Shown here: positions 1 through 5,680 of the stretch, piece by piece | Layout of the letters: each line of letters opens with the position of its first letter | Position numbering within the stretch: position 1 is the stretch's first letter | Source: Candidatus Gastranaerophilales bacterium | Lineage (GTDB): Bacteria > Cyanobacteriota > Vampirovibrionia > Gastranaerophilales > Gastranaerophilaceae | DNA length: 7,271 nt | NCBI GenBank assembly: GCA_023662705.1 | Contig: JAMPIM010000066.1 | Location: 1 to 7,271 of the forward strand | Reading direction: 5' to 3' | Made by a program: the position numbers and the translations under genes | The notes under the pieces: model-generated | The model's input: only the letters and a program-made list of their open reading frames with translations | What the model was told of the DNA's origin: nothing | Database searches by the model: none

Positions 1-298
1 CCATTGTTGCTTTAAAATCAGGTAACGGAGATTGTGTCTGAACAGCTTTTTGCTCACCGAGCTTAGATATCAAAGTCGTTCTGTCCACATCACCTGCGAT
101 TAAGAATTTCTCATCACCCGCTGAAACTATATATAAAGTTTTACGCGGTGCAAGCGTCATTGAATCAAGAACCTTCAAACTTTTGCCATTTCCTGATTTC
201 ACCCCGCCGATTGCAAATTTCTTAAACGCAAAAAGCGCAAGTCCCATTACGCCAACCATGGCAAGCGTATATACAATAAAATTAGCTAAATATCCCAT
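1..298 (-). CDS. fliO: Flagellar biosynthesis protein FliO, C-terminally cut by the window edge
   Basis: This reading frame starts at an ATG (296-298) and stays open to the left edge, giving about 99 residues. Residues about 5-25 form one hydrophobic membrane segment (begins YLANFIVYTLAMVGVMG), followed by a basic KK and a cytoplasmic domain. That domain contains LKVLDSMTLAPRKTLYIV and then EKFLIAGDV, the hallmark FliO pattern of a 'L-V-L-x-S-x-x-L-x-P-R-x-x-L-Y-I-V' strand pair followed by 'L-I-G'. FliO is known to help assemble the FliP/Q/R export gate of the flagellar secretion system in the inner membrane. A clear ribosome site (AGAGGG, about six bases upstream) supports the start. It lies 48 bases after the C-ring gene on the same strand and is probably cotranscribed, the usual fliM/N-fliO order. 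The stop codon lies outside the window. Confidence 0.88.
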   Translation of the reverse strand, partial: MGYLANFIVYTLAMVGVMGLALFAFKKFAIGGVKSGNGKSLKVLDSMTLAPRKTLYIVSAGDEKFLIAGDVDRTTLISKLGEQKAVQTQSPLPDFKATM

Positions 299-346
299 AA
301 ACTACCCTCTTTTTATCCCTTTTAAGAATAATTTTCCTTAAGTCAA

Positions 347-1462
347 TTATCCTTGTTGTTCAGCCTCTGGTTCGAAGTCACTGTAATCGAAATCAGTTCC
401 TTCGGTTTGTTCTTCCTGTGGTTCTTCGTGTACCTCTTCTTGAACCGGAGGTGCTGAAGCAGCCGGAGACGAAGGATTTGATGATTCATTCACCTGTTCG
501 ATTCTCACACCAAATCTGTCATTGATGATTACGAGCTCACCGGCAGCAACCATTTTACCGCCTACTTTCAGTGAAACCTTGTTATCATAAACGGAACACA
601 GGTCAACAATTAAACCTTCTTCAATACTCTTTAGTTCACCCAGAGTAACTTTTACTTTGTCAAACTCTGCTGACATATCAACCTGAATACTATCCCAAAG
701 ATTAGTATTTGTATTATCCATTTCATTACCTCCCGACATATCATAAGGCTCTATGATATTAATATTTGGTTTAACTTTAAATTTTTGTATAATATTTTCG
801 CAAACAAGCGTCATTTCTGAAGAGTTGCTGTTTTCAAAAACAACAATATCTCCAACATCAAGCTTTTTAATATCCGCAAGCGGAAATACGGTTGTACCCA
901 GTAACAAATCAACTTCCACAGGGCTGTGAGCAAAATCCATATCCGTAAAGTGCGGAGGTTTTGGTTCAGCTTCCTTAGGAGTTAGAATTTCCATAGGAAC
1001 AGAAATTATAAACTTAGCAGCAGAATCTGAAATTGCACTTTTTACAAAATATGTAAGGTGCAAGATTTCATTATAACGGCGGTTTGGCTCTATAGTAAAA
1101 TTCGGGGCTAATGTTTCATAAAGAAAATCATTAAAAGCCGTAATAATGCGTGCTTCGAGTTCTGAAACCTCTGTAAGTTCAAATCGTTTGTTATTTTTAC
1201 CCAAAACTTTATCAAGGATTACATTGATTGCATCCTGTGAAATTCTGATATATACATCATTTTTAGAATTAATTTTGACTTTAGTAACAAAGAAAGTATC
1301 GTTCTGAGAAAGCACGTTCATATTGGTACTTACAGACGCAAGTTTATACTCAAATCCTTCAAAAAAGAATTCGTTGCTGCAAGACTTGACTGCCGGTGTG
1401 AAAACCGAGTCATACCATGAAAATTGCTTATATAATTCATCGAAGAATATAGAATTTATCAT
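347..1462 (-). CDS. Flagellar motor switch (C-ring) protein with two SpoA domains, FliM/FliN- or SctQ-like
   Basis: The 371-residue protein has two SpoA (FliN/SctQ) domains. The first spans about residues 178-238 and includes PLADIKKLDVGDIVVF. The second spans about 255-325, with VTLGELKSIEEGL and then GGKMVAAGELVIINDRFGVRI, closely following the FliN consensus (G-K-x-x-A-x-G-E-x-V-x-x-x-x-x-F-G-V-R-I). Residues about 60-160 form a further globular region, with ELTEVSELEARIITAF resembling the FliM/SctQ middle domain. The N-terminal CheY-binding helix typical of FliM is not recognisable. The C-terminus (about 326-371) is a disordered Ser/Pro then Glu-rich acidic tail. SpoA proteins form the cytoplasmic rotor ring of flagella or the sorting platform of type III secretion. 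The following fliO favours a flagellum. The start has AAAAGGGA at 1468-1475. Exact family (fused FliM-FliN, FliY or SctQ-type) is uncertain, so no symbol is given. Confidence 0.85.
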   Translation of the reverse strand: MINSIFFDELYKQFSWYDSVFTPAVKSCSNEFFFEGFEYKLASVSTNMNVLSQNDTFFVTKVKINSKNDVYIRISQDAINVILDKVLGKNNKRFELTEVSELEARIITAFNDFLYETLAPNFTIEPNRRYNEILHLTYFVKSAISDSAAKFIISVPMEILTPKEAEPKPPHFTDMDFAHSPVEVDLLLGTTVFPLADIKKLDVGDIVVFENSNSSEMTLVCENIIQKFKVKPNINIIEPYDMSGGNEMDNTNTNLWDSIQVDMSAEFDKVKVTLGELKSIEEGLIVDLCSVYDNKVSLKVGGKMVAAGELVIINDRFGVRIEQVNESSNPSSPAASAPPVQEEVHEEPQEEQTEGTDFDYSDFEPEAEQQG

Positions 1463-1466
1463 ACTA

Positions 1467-1480
1467 ATCCCTTTTGGGAC
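1467..1480 (-). promoter_or_regulatory. Small hairpin enclosing the ribosome site of the C-ring gene
   Basis: On the minus strand GTCCC (1476-1480) can pair with GGGAT (1467-1471) around an AAAA loop, including one G-U pair. The paired GGGA is the core of the Shine-Dalgarno sequence, five bases before the ATG. The five-pair stem could dampen initiation, but it is short and may be chance. Confidence 0.3.
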
Positions 1481-1510
1481 AAATAAGCTTGTAGTTTTTA
1501 CAACAGGCTG

Positions 1511-1516
1511 ATTATA
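1511..1516 (-). promoter_or_regulatory. Predicted -10 element for the C-ring/fliO operon
   Basis: On the minus strand this reads TATAAT, a perfect -10 hexamer, about 49 bases before the C-ring start codon. No convincing -35 element lies 16-18 bases upstream. Instead two direct TATAGTA copies (1526-1532 and 1539-1545, 13-base period) sit there and may bind a regulator. No strong terminator separates this site from the HhH gene upstream, so some read-through is possible. Confidence 0.45.
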
Positions 1517-1591
1517 TTTACCCCCTACTATAGTCCATTACTATATTATGAAATTTTAGAAATATACACATCATTCATTTAGAGGATAATG

Positions 1592-2599
1592 TTATAAGTC
1601 AATAATCCTTTCAATGTTAAAAATATTAGCTAGAGAAGGTTTCATCGGAGCAATATATATTTTATCTAAAAGTTTTTTGTAAATATTAGGCCTGACTTTT
1701 ACATACAATAGAACATCCTTAATTGATTTAAACCCGTTAATTTCTTCGCGTTTTTTAATAATTTTCTTTGCAAGTACAATATTAATTCCGGGTAACGAGT
1801 TAATTTCTTCTACGCTTGCATTATTAATATCAATTTTTTGTGACTTTAAGACCTCAACATTCGGAAAGTTACTATAGATTTTAAATAAATCATCATATTT
1901 TAAAAAAGCATTTTTATCAGCTTGTAAATTAACTAAGATTTCCCTTAATATTTTGAGATTTCCCTTTATATAAAAACTTTTTGGATATTGTTCCCAGATT
2001 TGATAACATTTTATATTAGATAATTCAGGATTCAGAACCATTCGGCAATATTCATTTTGTGCTTCATTTTTTAATTTTGGGTAACAACATTTACGATTAT
2101 GAACAAAGTATCTAGTAAACTCTCTTCTGATATTATACGCATTTGCATCCGAATCAAAAGTTGATTGTATATATCCCCAAATAGTAGATACTAAATTTGA
2201 ATCAAGAGAATCTTTTGTTTTAATTAATTGACCTTGTATGCCCCTCACTGTTTTTTCTTTGCAATAAATACATAAATTATTAGCATCAGAAACTACCAGA
2301 CGGCATTCCACCATTGAATTTTTTAAAAGAGGAAGAACCTTCTTTCTTTTAAAATACATTCGCAGCTGAGCGATAGTCATATACATGTTCCGCTCATTAC
2401 CATATAGAAAACCGGAGCCCAATAGAAGTTGATAGCAAAAAATCATACTCAATATAAGCATTATGAAAAAAAGAACAACTACATCGCCAAGCATATCGGA
2501 GCCTGCCGAATAAACGACAAATAAAATATACCCTAAAATTAAAGTACCTATAAACATTAATATCGTTTTAGCCCAAAGAACCAGCTCATCTATACTCAT
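1592..2599 (-). CDS. Two-pass membrane protein with a C-terminal ComEA-type helix-hairpin-helix domain
   Basis: The 335-residue protein begins with two hydrophobic segments (about residues 10-31 and 39-62). A basic stretch, KRKK at 84-87, follows, so the positive-inside rule puts the N-terminus and the large C-terminal part in the cytoplasm. The middle region (about 70-250) is not recognised and has several cysteines, including CIYC at 110-113 and CC at 171-172. Residues about 256-315 form a ComEA/HhH domain: IDINNASVEEINSLPGI, then AKKII and the GFKSIKDVL stretch. The first hairpin has a good LPGI turn, but the second has VRP where G-h-G is expected. HhH domains bind DNA without sequence specificity in known families. 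ComEA itself is anchored by one helix and acts outside the membrane, so this topology differs. No ribosome site precedes the ATG. The function is unknown. Confidence 0.82.
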   Translation of the reverse strand: MSIDELVLWAKTILMFIGTLILGYILFVVYSAGSDMLGDVVVLFFIMLILSMIFCYQLLLGSGFLYGNERNMYMTIAQLRMYFKRKKVLPLLKNSMVECRLVVSDANNLCIYCKEKTVRGIQGQLIKTKDSLDSNLVSTIWGYIQSTFDSDANAYNIRREFTRYFVHNRKCCYPKLKNEAQNEYCRMVLNPELSNIKCYQIWEQYPKSFYIKGNLKILREILVNLQADKNAFLKYDDLFKIYSNFPNVEVLKSQKIDINNASVEEINSLPGINIVLAKKIIKKREEINGFKSIKDVLLYVKVRPNIYKKLLDKIYIAPMKPSLANIFNIERIIDL

Positions 2600-2605
2600 T
2601 TTATA

Positions 2606-2611
2606 ATTATA
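2606..2611 (-). promoter_or_regulatory. Extended -10 promoter element for the HhH membrane protein gene, probably leaderless
   Basis: The minus strand reads TGATATAAT (2606-2614), a perfect -10 hexamer with the extended TGn motif. Only six bases separate the hexamer from the ATG at 2599, so transcription would be expected to start at or within a base or two of the start codon. No purine-rich ribosome site exists in the gap. Confidence 0.6.
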
Positions 2612-2629
2612 TCATGTCAATTAAATCTT

Positions 2630-2657
2630 TTGATTTTTTCTAATTAATCACTATAAT
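2630..2657 (+). promoter_or_regulatory. Sigma-70-type promoter for the small secreted protein gene, probably leaderless
   Basis: TTGATT (2630-2635, four of six to TTGACA) and a perfect TATAAT (2652-2657) are separated by 16 bases. Only seven bases lie between the -10 box and the ATG at 2665, so the mRNA should begin at or next to the start codon. No Shine-Dalgarno sequence is present. It is divergent from the extended -10 element at 2606-2611. Confidence 0.6.
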
Positions 2658-2664
2658 AAATAAT

Positions 2665-3312
2665 ATGAAGAAGCTTTTTTTGTGTTTAATTATGTTCACA
2701 CTTTGCTTGCCGTCTCAGGCAGCTTTTTGGAATAAAAAAGACAAAGCTCTTGAAGCAGAACTTCAAGGCAAAGGTTATGCAGGGACATTACCTGACTTGA
2801 ACAAAAACGCACAACCTAAGGAACAAAAGGTCACAACCCCGATTTTCGAATCACAAAAAGGCTTTAATGACCCTTCGGATTTAAAACCTGTTCCGAGAAA
2901 TAACCCGGCTTTTATAGATATTATTCAAAAAAAAGACAGAACTTCTACTTATGTAATCGATGCAAATGAAATTATTCCAATGATAGAAAGACTCGTTGAC
3001 TGTATCGAAGAAGAAGGAACCGTTCAATTATTCATTACCAGAGCAAATGTTCTTACGATGAATCTTGACCATTTGAGCCTCAAATACGAAGGAAAGCCTG
3101 AAAGTTATTACGAATCTTTCCGCAAACTAATGGAAATCAACGGTTATGTTAAATCCATTTCACTTCTAAGAAAAGAAGCCCTAACCTATCAAAGATATCT
3201 CGCATATCAGGCAGCAGGCTCAATTTATAATCCTGAGAATATTAACCAGCAATTAGAATACCTTCTTAATGAATTAAACTCTGCAATTATCATGCTTAAA
3301 CAGGAAGGCTAG
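2665..3312 (+). CDS. Secreted or periplasmic protein of unknown function with a Sec signal peptide
   Basis: The 215-residue product starts with a classic signal peptide: MKK, a hydrophobic core (LFLCLIMFTLCL) and a likely signal peptidase I cut after SQA (residue 19). There is no lipobox, so a soluble exported protein is expected. The first 75 mature residues are polar and Lys/Pro-rich, probably flexible. From about residue 87 the sequence looks mostly alpha-helical (DANEIIPMIERLVDCIEEEG, then helices up to the end), with one cysteine at about 103 in the mature part. I do not recognise a family. It is divergent from the HhH gene and lies 83 bases before the ferritin-like gene on the same strand, with only a weak A/T hairpin between (3315-3334), so the two may be cotranscribed. 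The start relies on the signal peptide and promoter position because no ribosome site is visible. Confidence 0.8.
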   Translation: MKKLFLCLIMFTLCLPSQAAFWNKKDKALEAELQGKGYAGTLPDLNKNAQPKEQKVTTPIFESQKGFNDPSDLKPVPRNNPAFIDIIQKKDRTSTYVIDANEIIPMIERLVDCIEEEGTVQLFITRANVLTMNLDHLSLKYEGKPESYYESFRKLMEINGYVKSISLLRKEALTYQRYLAYQAAGSIYNPENINQQLEYLLNELNSAIIMLKQEG

Positions 3313-3351
3313 TTAATTTTTGGAATTAAAAATTTCCTATTTTGTTCTATC

Positions 3352-3379
3352 TTTCTAACACGGGTACTACCCGTAGAAA
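3352..3379 (+). promoter_or_regulatory. Inverted repeat in the leader of the ferritin-like gene
   Basis: ACGGGTA (3360-3366) and TACCCGT (3368-3374) form a perfect inverted repeat around a single C. It is extended outward by TTTCT (3352-3356) pairing with AGAAA (3375-3379) across a three-base bulge on the left. It ends four bases before the AAGG ribosome site (3384-3387). As DNA it could be a repressor operator; as RNA it could be a leader hairpin. It is the most GC-rich patch in an otherwise AT-rich leader. Confidence 0.45.
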
Positions 3380-3395
3380 AAGAAAGGTAGAAAAA

Positions 3396-4724
3396 ATGAG
3401 TTTTAATCCATTAAAAGAAAAAGGTATTCCTGTAGAGAAACAATTACGCAACTGGCATCAAGTTGTACAAAAACCGTTTAACAAAAACGAAGTAGACTGC
3501 TATTCAAGAACCCGTCAAATTTTGATGAACGGGATTGAAGTAGAAGCGTGGAACTTCAAACATACATTCGGAAGATTCTGTCCTGATTTGGATGATTGCA
3601 AACTGATTGCAAGAACAAGAAGAATTGAAGACGCACAGCAAACAACTGTTAACTGGTTAACACCTTGTGATCAGTCAGTTTTAGAAACAACTTTAGGTTA
3701 TGAGCAGGTTGCAGTTGATTTAACAGCGTGGCTTGCTCAAAATGAACCTGATGAATATGTAAAAGAAACATTCAATTTTGGTTTATTAGAAGACTTTGAC
3801 CACTTATACAGATACAGCCAGTGGGCTTATATGGTACATGGAATTAATCCTAATTATATTTTACAAGGTCAAACAGATGTAGTAATGTCAAGACCAACCC
3901 AAAACCACCATAACTGTAATGCAATGAGACTTCGCAAACATTATGACAAAGCGACTGCCGACCCTCAAACAAAGGTTAATATTCTGACTCTTGTTGCGGG
4001 TGAACAGCAAACTCATAACTATTATGCCGAACATGGAATGTGCTACGGCAATGACGTTTTAAGAAAAACTTATGCAGAAATCAAAGACGTTGAAGAAGAA
4101 CACGTATCAATGTACGAATCATTAATTGACCCTACGGAAAGTATGTATGAAAAACTTCTTCTACACGAATTTACAGAAGTTTGTACATATTATAACTGTT
4201 ATGAAGATGAAGAAAACGAACACCTTAAAAAGATTTGGGAAATGTTCTTATACTTTGAACTTGAACATTTACGTATTGCTTCAGAATTATTCAAAAAATA
4301 CGAAAAAAGAGACCCTGAAGAAGTTGTTGGTACAAAAATTGTTCTTCCTTGCCGATTTGAAAGCCAGAAAGAATATGTTACCAATATTCTATATAACGAA
4401 ATTGACAAACGTATCATGCCGGAAGGCGCATATACAACAATCAAAAAACTTCCTGAAGACTGGGTAAGTTATGATATTCAGGAAAAACAAGGGGAAGCAG
4501 GTTCTCCTACTGAAAACACATTAAGACATATTATTCTTAATAAAGGCAGAGATATTGTAAAAGCCGATGACAAACTTAAAAAAGATGAAGTTAAACTTTT
4601 GAAAAAAGGTTTGGAAGAACGTTCTATGGCACCTGACACGCTTATGCCTGATGAACTTGAAGAAGCAATTGAGCTTCATGAAGAAACAGAAGAAACAAGA
4701 AAAGAAACCAAATATATAGGATAA
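3396..4724 (+). CDS. Ferritin-like (rubrerythrin-type helical bundle) putative diiron protein
   Basis: I place the start at the ATG at 3396, nine bases after AAGG (3384-3387). An upstream in-frame ATG at 3342 lacks a ribosome site and would put the leader inverted repeat inside the coding region. The product has 442 residues and no signal peptide, so it should be cytoplasmic. Long helices carry paired metal-ligand patterns of the ferritin-like superfamily: E103 then D133/H136 (EDFDH), E203 then E233xxH236, and E258/E261 then E288xxH291. In rubrerythrins two such 'E + ExxH' hairpins hold one diiron site, and three are visible here. The last 130 residues are polar, Glu/Lys-rich and lack ligand patterns. 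Family members reduce peroxide, oxidise iron or oxidise substrates; none can be chosen here. A hairpin terminator follows 9 bases after the stop. Confidence 0.72.
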   Translation: MSFNPLKEKGIPVEKQLRNWHQVVQKPFNKNEVDCYSRTRQILMNGIEVEAWNFKHTFGRFCPDLDDCKLIARTRRIEDAQQTTVNWLTPCDQSVLETTLGYEQVAVDLTAWLAQNEPDEYVKETFNFGLLEDFDHLYRYSQWAYMVHGINPNYILQGQTDVVMSRPTQNHHNCNAMRLRKHYDKATADPQTKVNILTLVAGEQQTHNYYAEHGMCYGNDVLRKTYAEIKDVEEEHVSMYESLIDPTESMYEKLLLHEFTEVCTYYNCYEDEENEHLKKIWEMFLYFELEHLRIASELFKKYEKRDPEEVVGTKIVLPCRFESQKEYVTNILYNEIDKRIMPEGAYTTIKKLPEDWVSYDIQEKQGEAGSPTENTLRHIILNKGRDIVKADDKLKKDEVKLLKKGLEERSMAPDTLMPDELEEAIELHEETEETRKETKYIG

Positions 4725-4732
4725 ATTTTAGA

Positions 4733-4766
4733 ATAAAACGGGGAGCTTGTTAGTTCCCCGTTTTAT
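4733..4766 (+). terminator. Rho-independent terminator after the ferritin-like gene
   Basis: ATAAAACGGGGA (4733-4744) pairs perfectly with TCCCCGTTTTAT (4755-4766), with a 10-base loop, a GC core and a U-rich 3' arm. It lies just after the stop at 4724. The A-rich left arm makes it potentially bidirectional, though only plus-strand genes flank it. It ends the upstream unit before the motor operon. Confidence 0.85.
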
Positions 4767-4776
4767 ATGGTATATT
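4747..4776 (+). promoter_or_regulatory. Predicted promoter of the ZorA/ZorB-like operon, overlapping the upstream terminator
   Basis: TATATT (4771-4776) is preceded by TG at 4768-4769, making an extended -10 element. TTGTTA (4747-4752, four of six to the consensus) lies 18 bases upstream, in the loop and 3' side of the terminator hairpin. A start near 4783 would leave a leader of about 14 bases containing the GAGGGA ribosome site just before the ATG at 4797. Confidence 0.5.
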
Positions 4777-4796
4777 AAAGAAAAAAGAGGGAAGCT

Positions 4797-5672
4797 ATGG
4801 GATTTATAAAAATAATTACAGAACCTGCAATTTTAATAATTACAACAATATTTTTGTTTTTTATTCTTACGGTTCTAAAAAACTATTCTCAAACCGAGAA
4901 AAATCTTAAATCGGTTTATGAGTTTTTAAAAACATTCAACAAAAAAGAATTATCATACAGATTTAATCAGCTTGATGAATTTATGAGCAATAATTCATAT
5001 ACTGCTACCAACTGGGAAGATTTCAAGAAAGCTCTTATTTTCCCTGAAAAATTATTTACGGCTTCTCAAAATACAAAAGGTAATTTTACTCCTGAAATAT
5101 ATCTGACAGTTGATGCTTCATACTTTTTCAACGAAGAAACTCTTGTTTATTCAAAAATAAACCACAAATTTATACAAACAATGCCGACACTTTTAACAGG
5201 TTTAGGGCCGTTTTTTACATTCTTAAAAATGGCAATTGCCTTCACTGCTGTTGATTTTTCATCAGCTGCGGCAGGAGAATCCTTGAACGGATTAATCGGT
5301 AATATCCAGATTGCAGCATTGTGTTCGGTTTTCGCAGTCGGATATTCTTTATTGTTTATGTTTACGGAAAAACTTTTGTATAACAAAAAATGCAAAGCTT
5401 ATTACTTATTAATTCAAAAAGAATTCATCAGACTATTCGATGTTTGCACCAGCGAACAATTTTTGTTGGATTTAGTAAAAGAATCAAAGCTTCAAAGCAC
5501 AAATAACGAAAAAATTCTTAAATCTATGCCCGAAGATTTTGCAAAAGCAGTTTCAAAATCAATAGGCGAAATGACAACACCGTATTTAGAAAACATTTTA
5601 TACAGCCTTAACCGTTTAAACGAAACTATGGATAAGGGTTCTGGCGGAGATGTTGTAGATAAATTATTCTAA
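4797..5672 (+). CDS. MotA/TolQ/ExbB-family proton channel protein, ZorA-like, without the long tail
   Basis: The 291-residue protein has membrane helices at about residues 8-27, 127-150 and 167-190, with a cytoplasmic domain of about 100 residues between the first two. This three-helix plan matches TolQ/ExbB and ZorA; flagellar MotA has four helices. The second helix starts MPTLLTGLGPFFTFL, close to the ZorA-type 'P-x-L-L-T-x-L-G-x-x-x-T-F' pattern. The preceding WEDF and FFNEETLV stretches also fit ZorA. After the third helix, residues about 240-290 (LKSMPEDFAKAV onward) resemble the first part of the ZorA cytoplasmic region, and the protein stops there. Known ZorA proteins continue into a long coiled tail. 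Such proteins form a pentamer around a dimer of the B subunit and rotate with ion flow. The ribosome site GAGGGA precedes the ATG. The stop codon overlaps the ribosome site of the next gene, so this end looks natural. Confidence 0.78.
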   Translation: MGFIKIITEPAILIITTIFLFFILTVLKNYSQTEKNLKSVYEFLKTFNKKELSYRFNQLDEFMSNNSYTATNWEDFKKALIFPEKLFTASQNTKGNFTPEIYLTVDASYFFNEETLVYSKINHKFIQTMPTLLTGLGPFFTFLKMAIAFTAVDFSSAAAGESLNGLIGNIQIAALCSVFAVGYSLLFMFTEKLLYNKKCKAYYLLIQKEFIRLFDVCTSEQFLLDLVKESKLQSTNNEKILKSMPEDFAKAVSKSIGEMTTPYLENILYSLNRLNETMDKGSGGDVVDKLF

Positions 5673-5680
5673 GGACAGAG

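Noticed and set aside
1323..1511. Plus-strand open frame of 62 codons
   Set aside because: It lies opposite the C-ring gene and its leader, has no ribosome site and no protein-like pattern. The minus-strand SpoA protein explains the region.
3342..3395. Upstream ATG extension of the ferritin-like protein
   Set aside because: The added 18 residues are Arg/Lys/Thr-rich, the ATG lacks a ribosome site, and the stretch contains the leader inverted repeat. The ATG at 3396 has AAGG at the right distance.
4199..4444. Minus-strand open frame of 81 codons
   Set aside because: It is antisense to conserved helices of the ferritin-like protein, with a low-complexity serine-rich end and no ribosome site.
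4126..4467. Plus-strand open frame of 113 codons inside the ferritin-like gene
   Set aside because: It is an out-of-frame shadow of the ferritin-like gene, whose ExxH motifs and helices run through the same stretch. Its product is Lys/Asn-rich with no domain.
5147..5395. Minus-strand open frame of 82 codons
   Set aside because: It is antisense to the membrane helices of the ZorA-like protein and has no start signals or recognisable motif.
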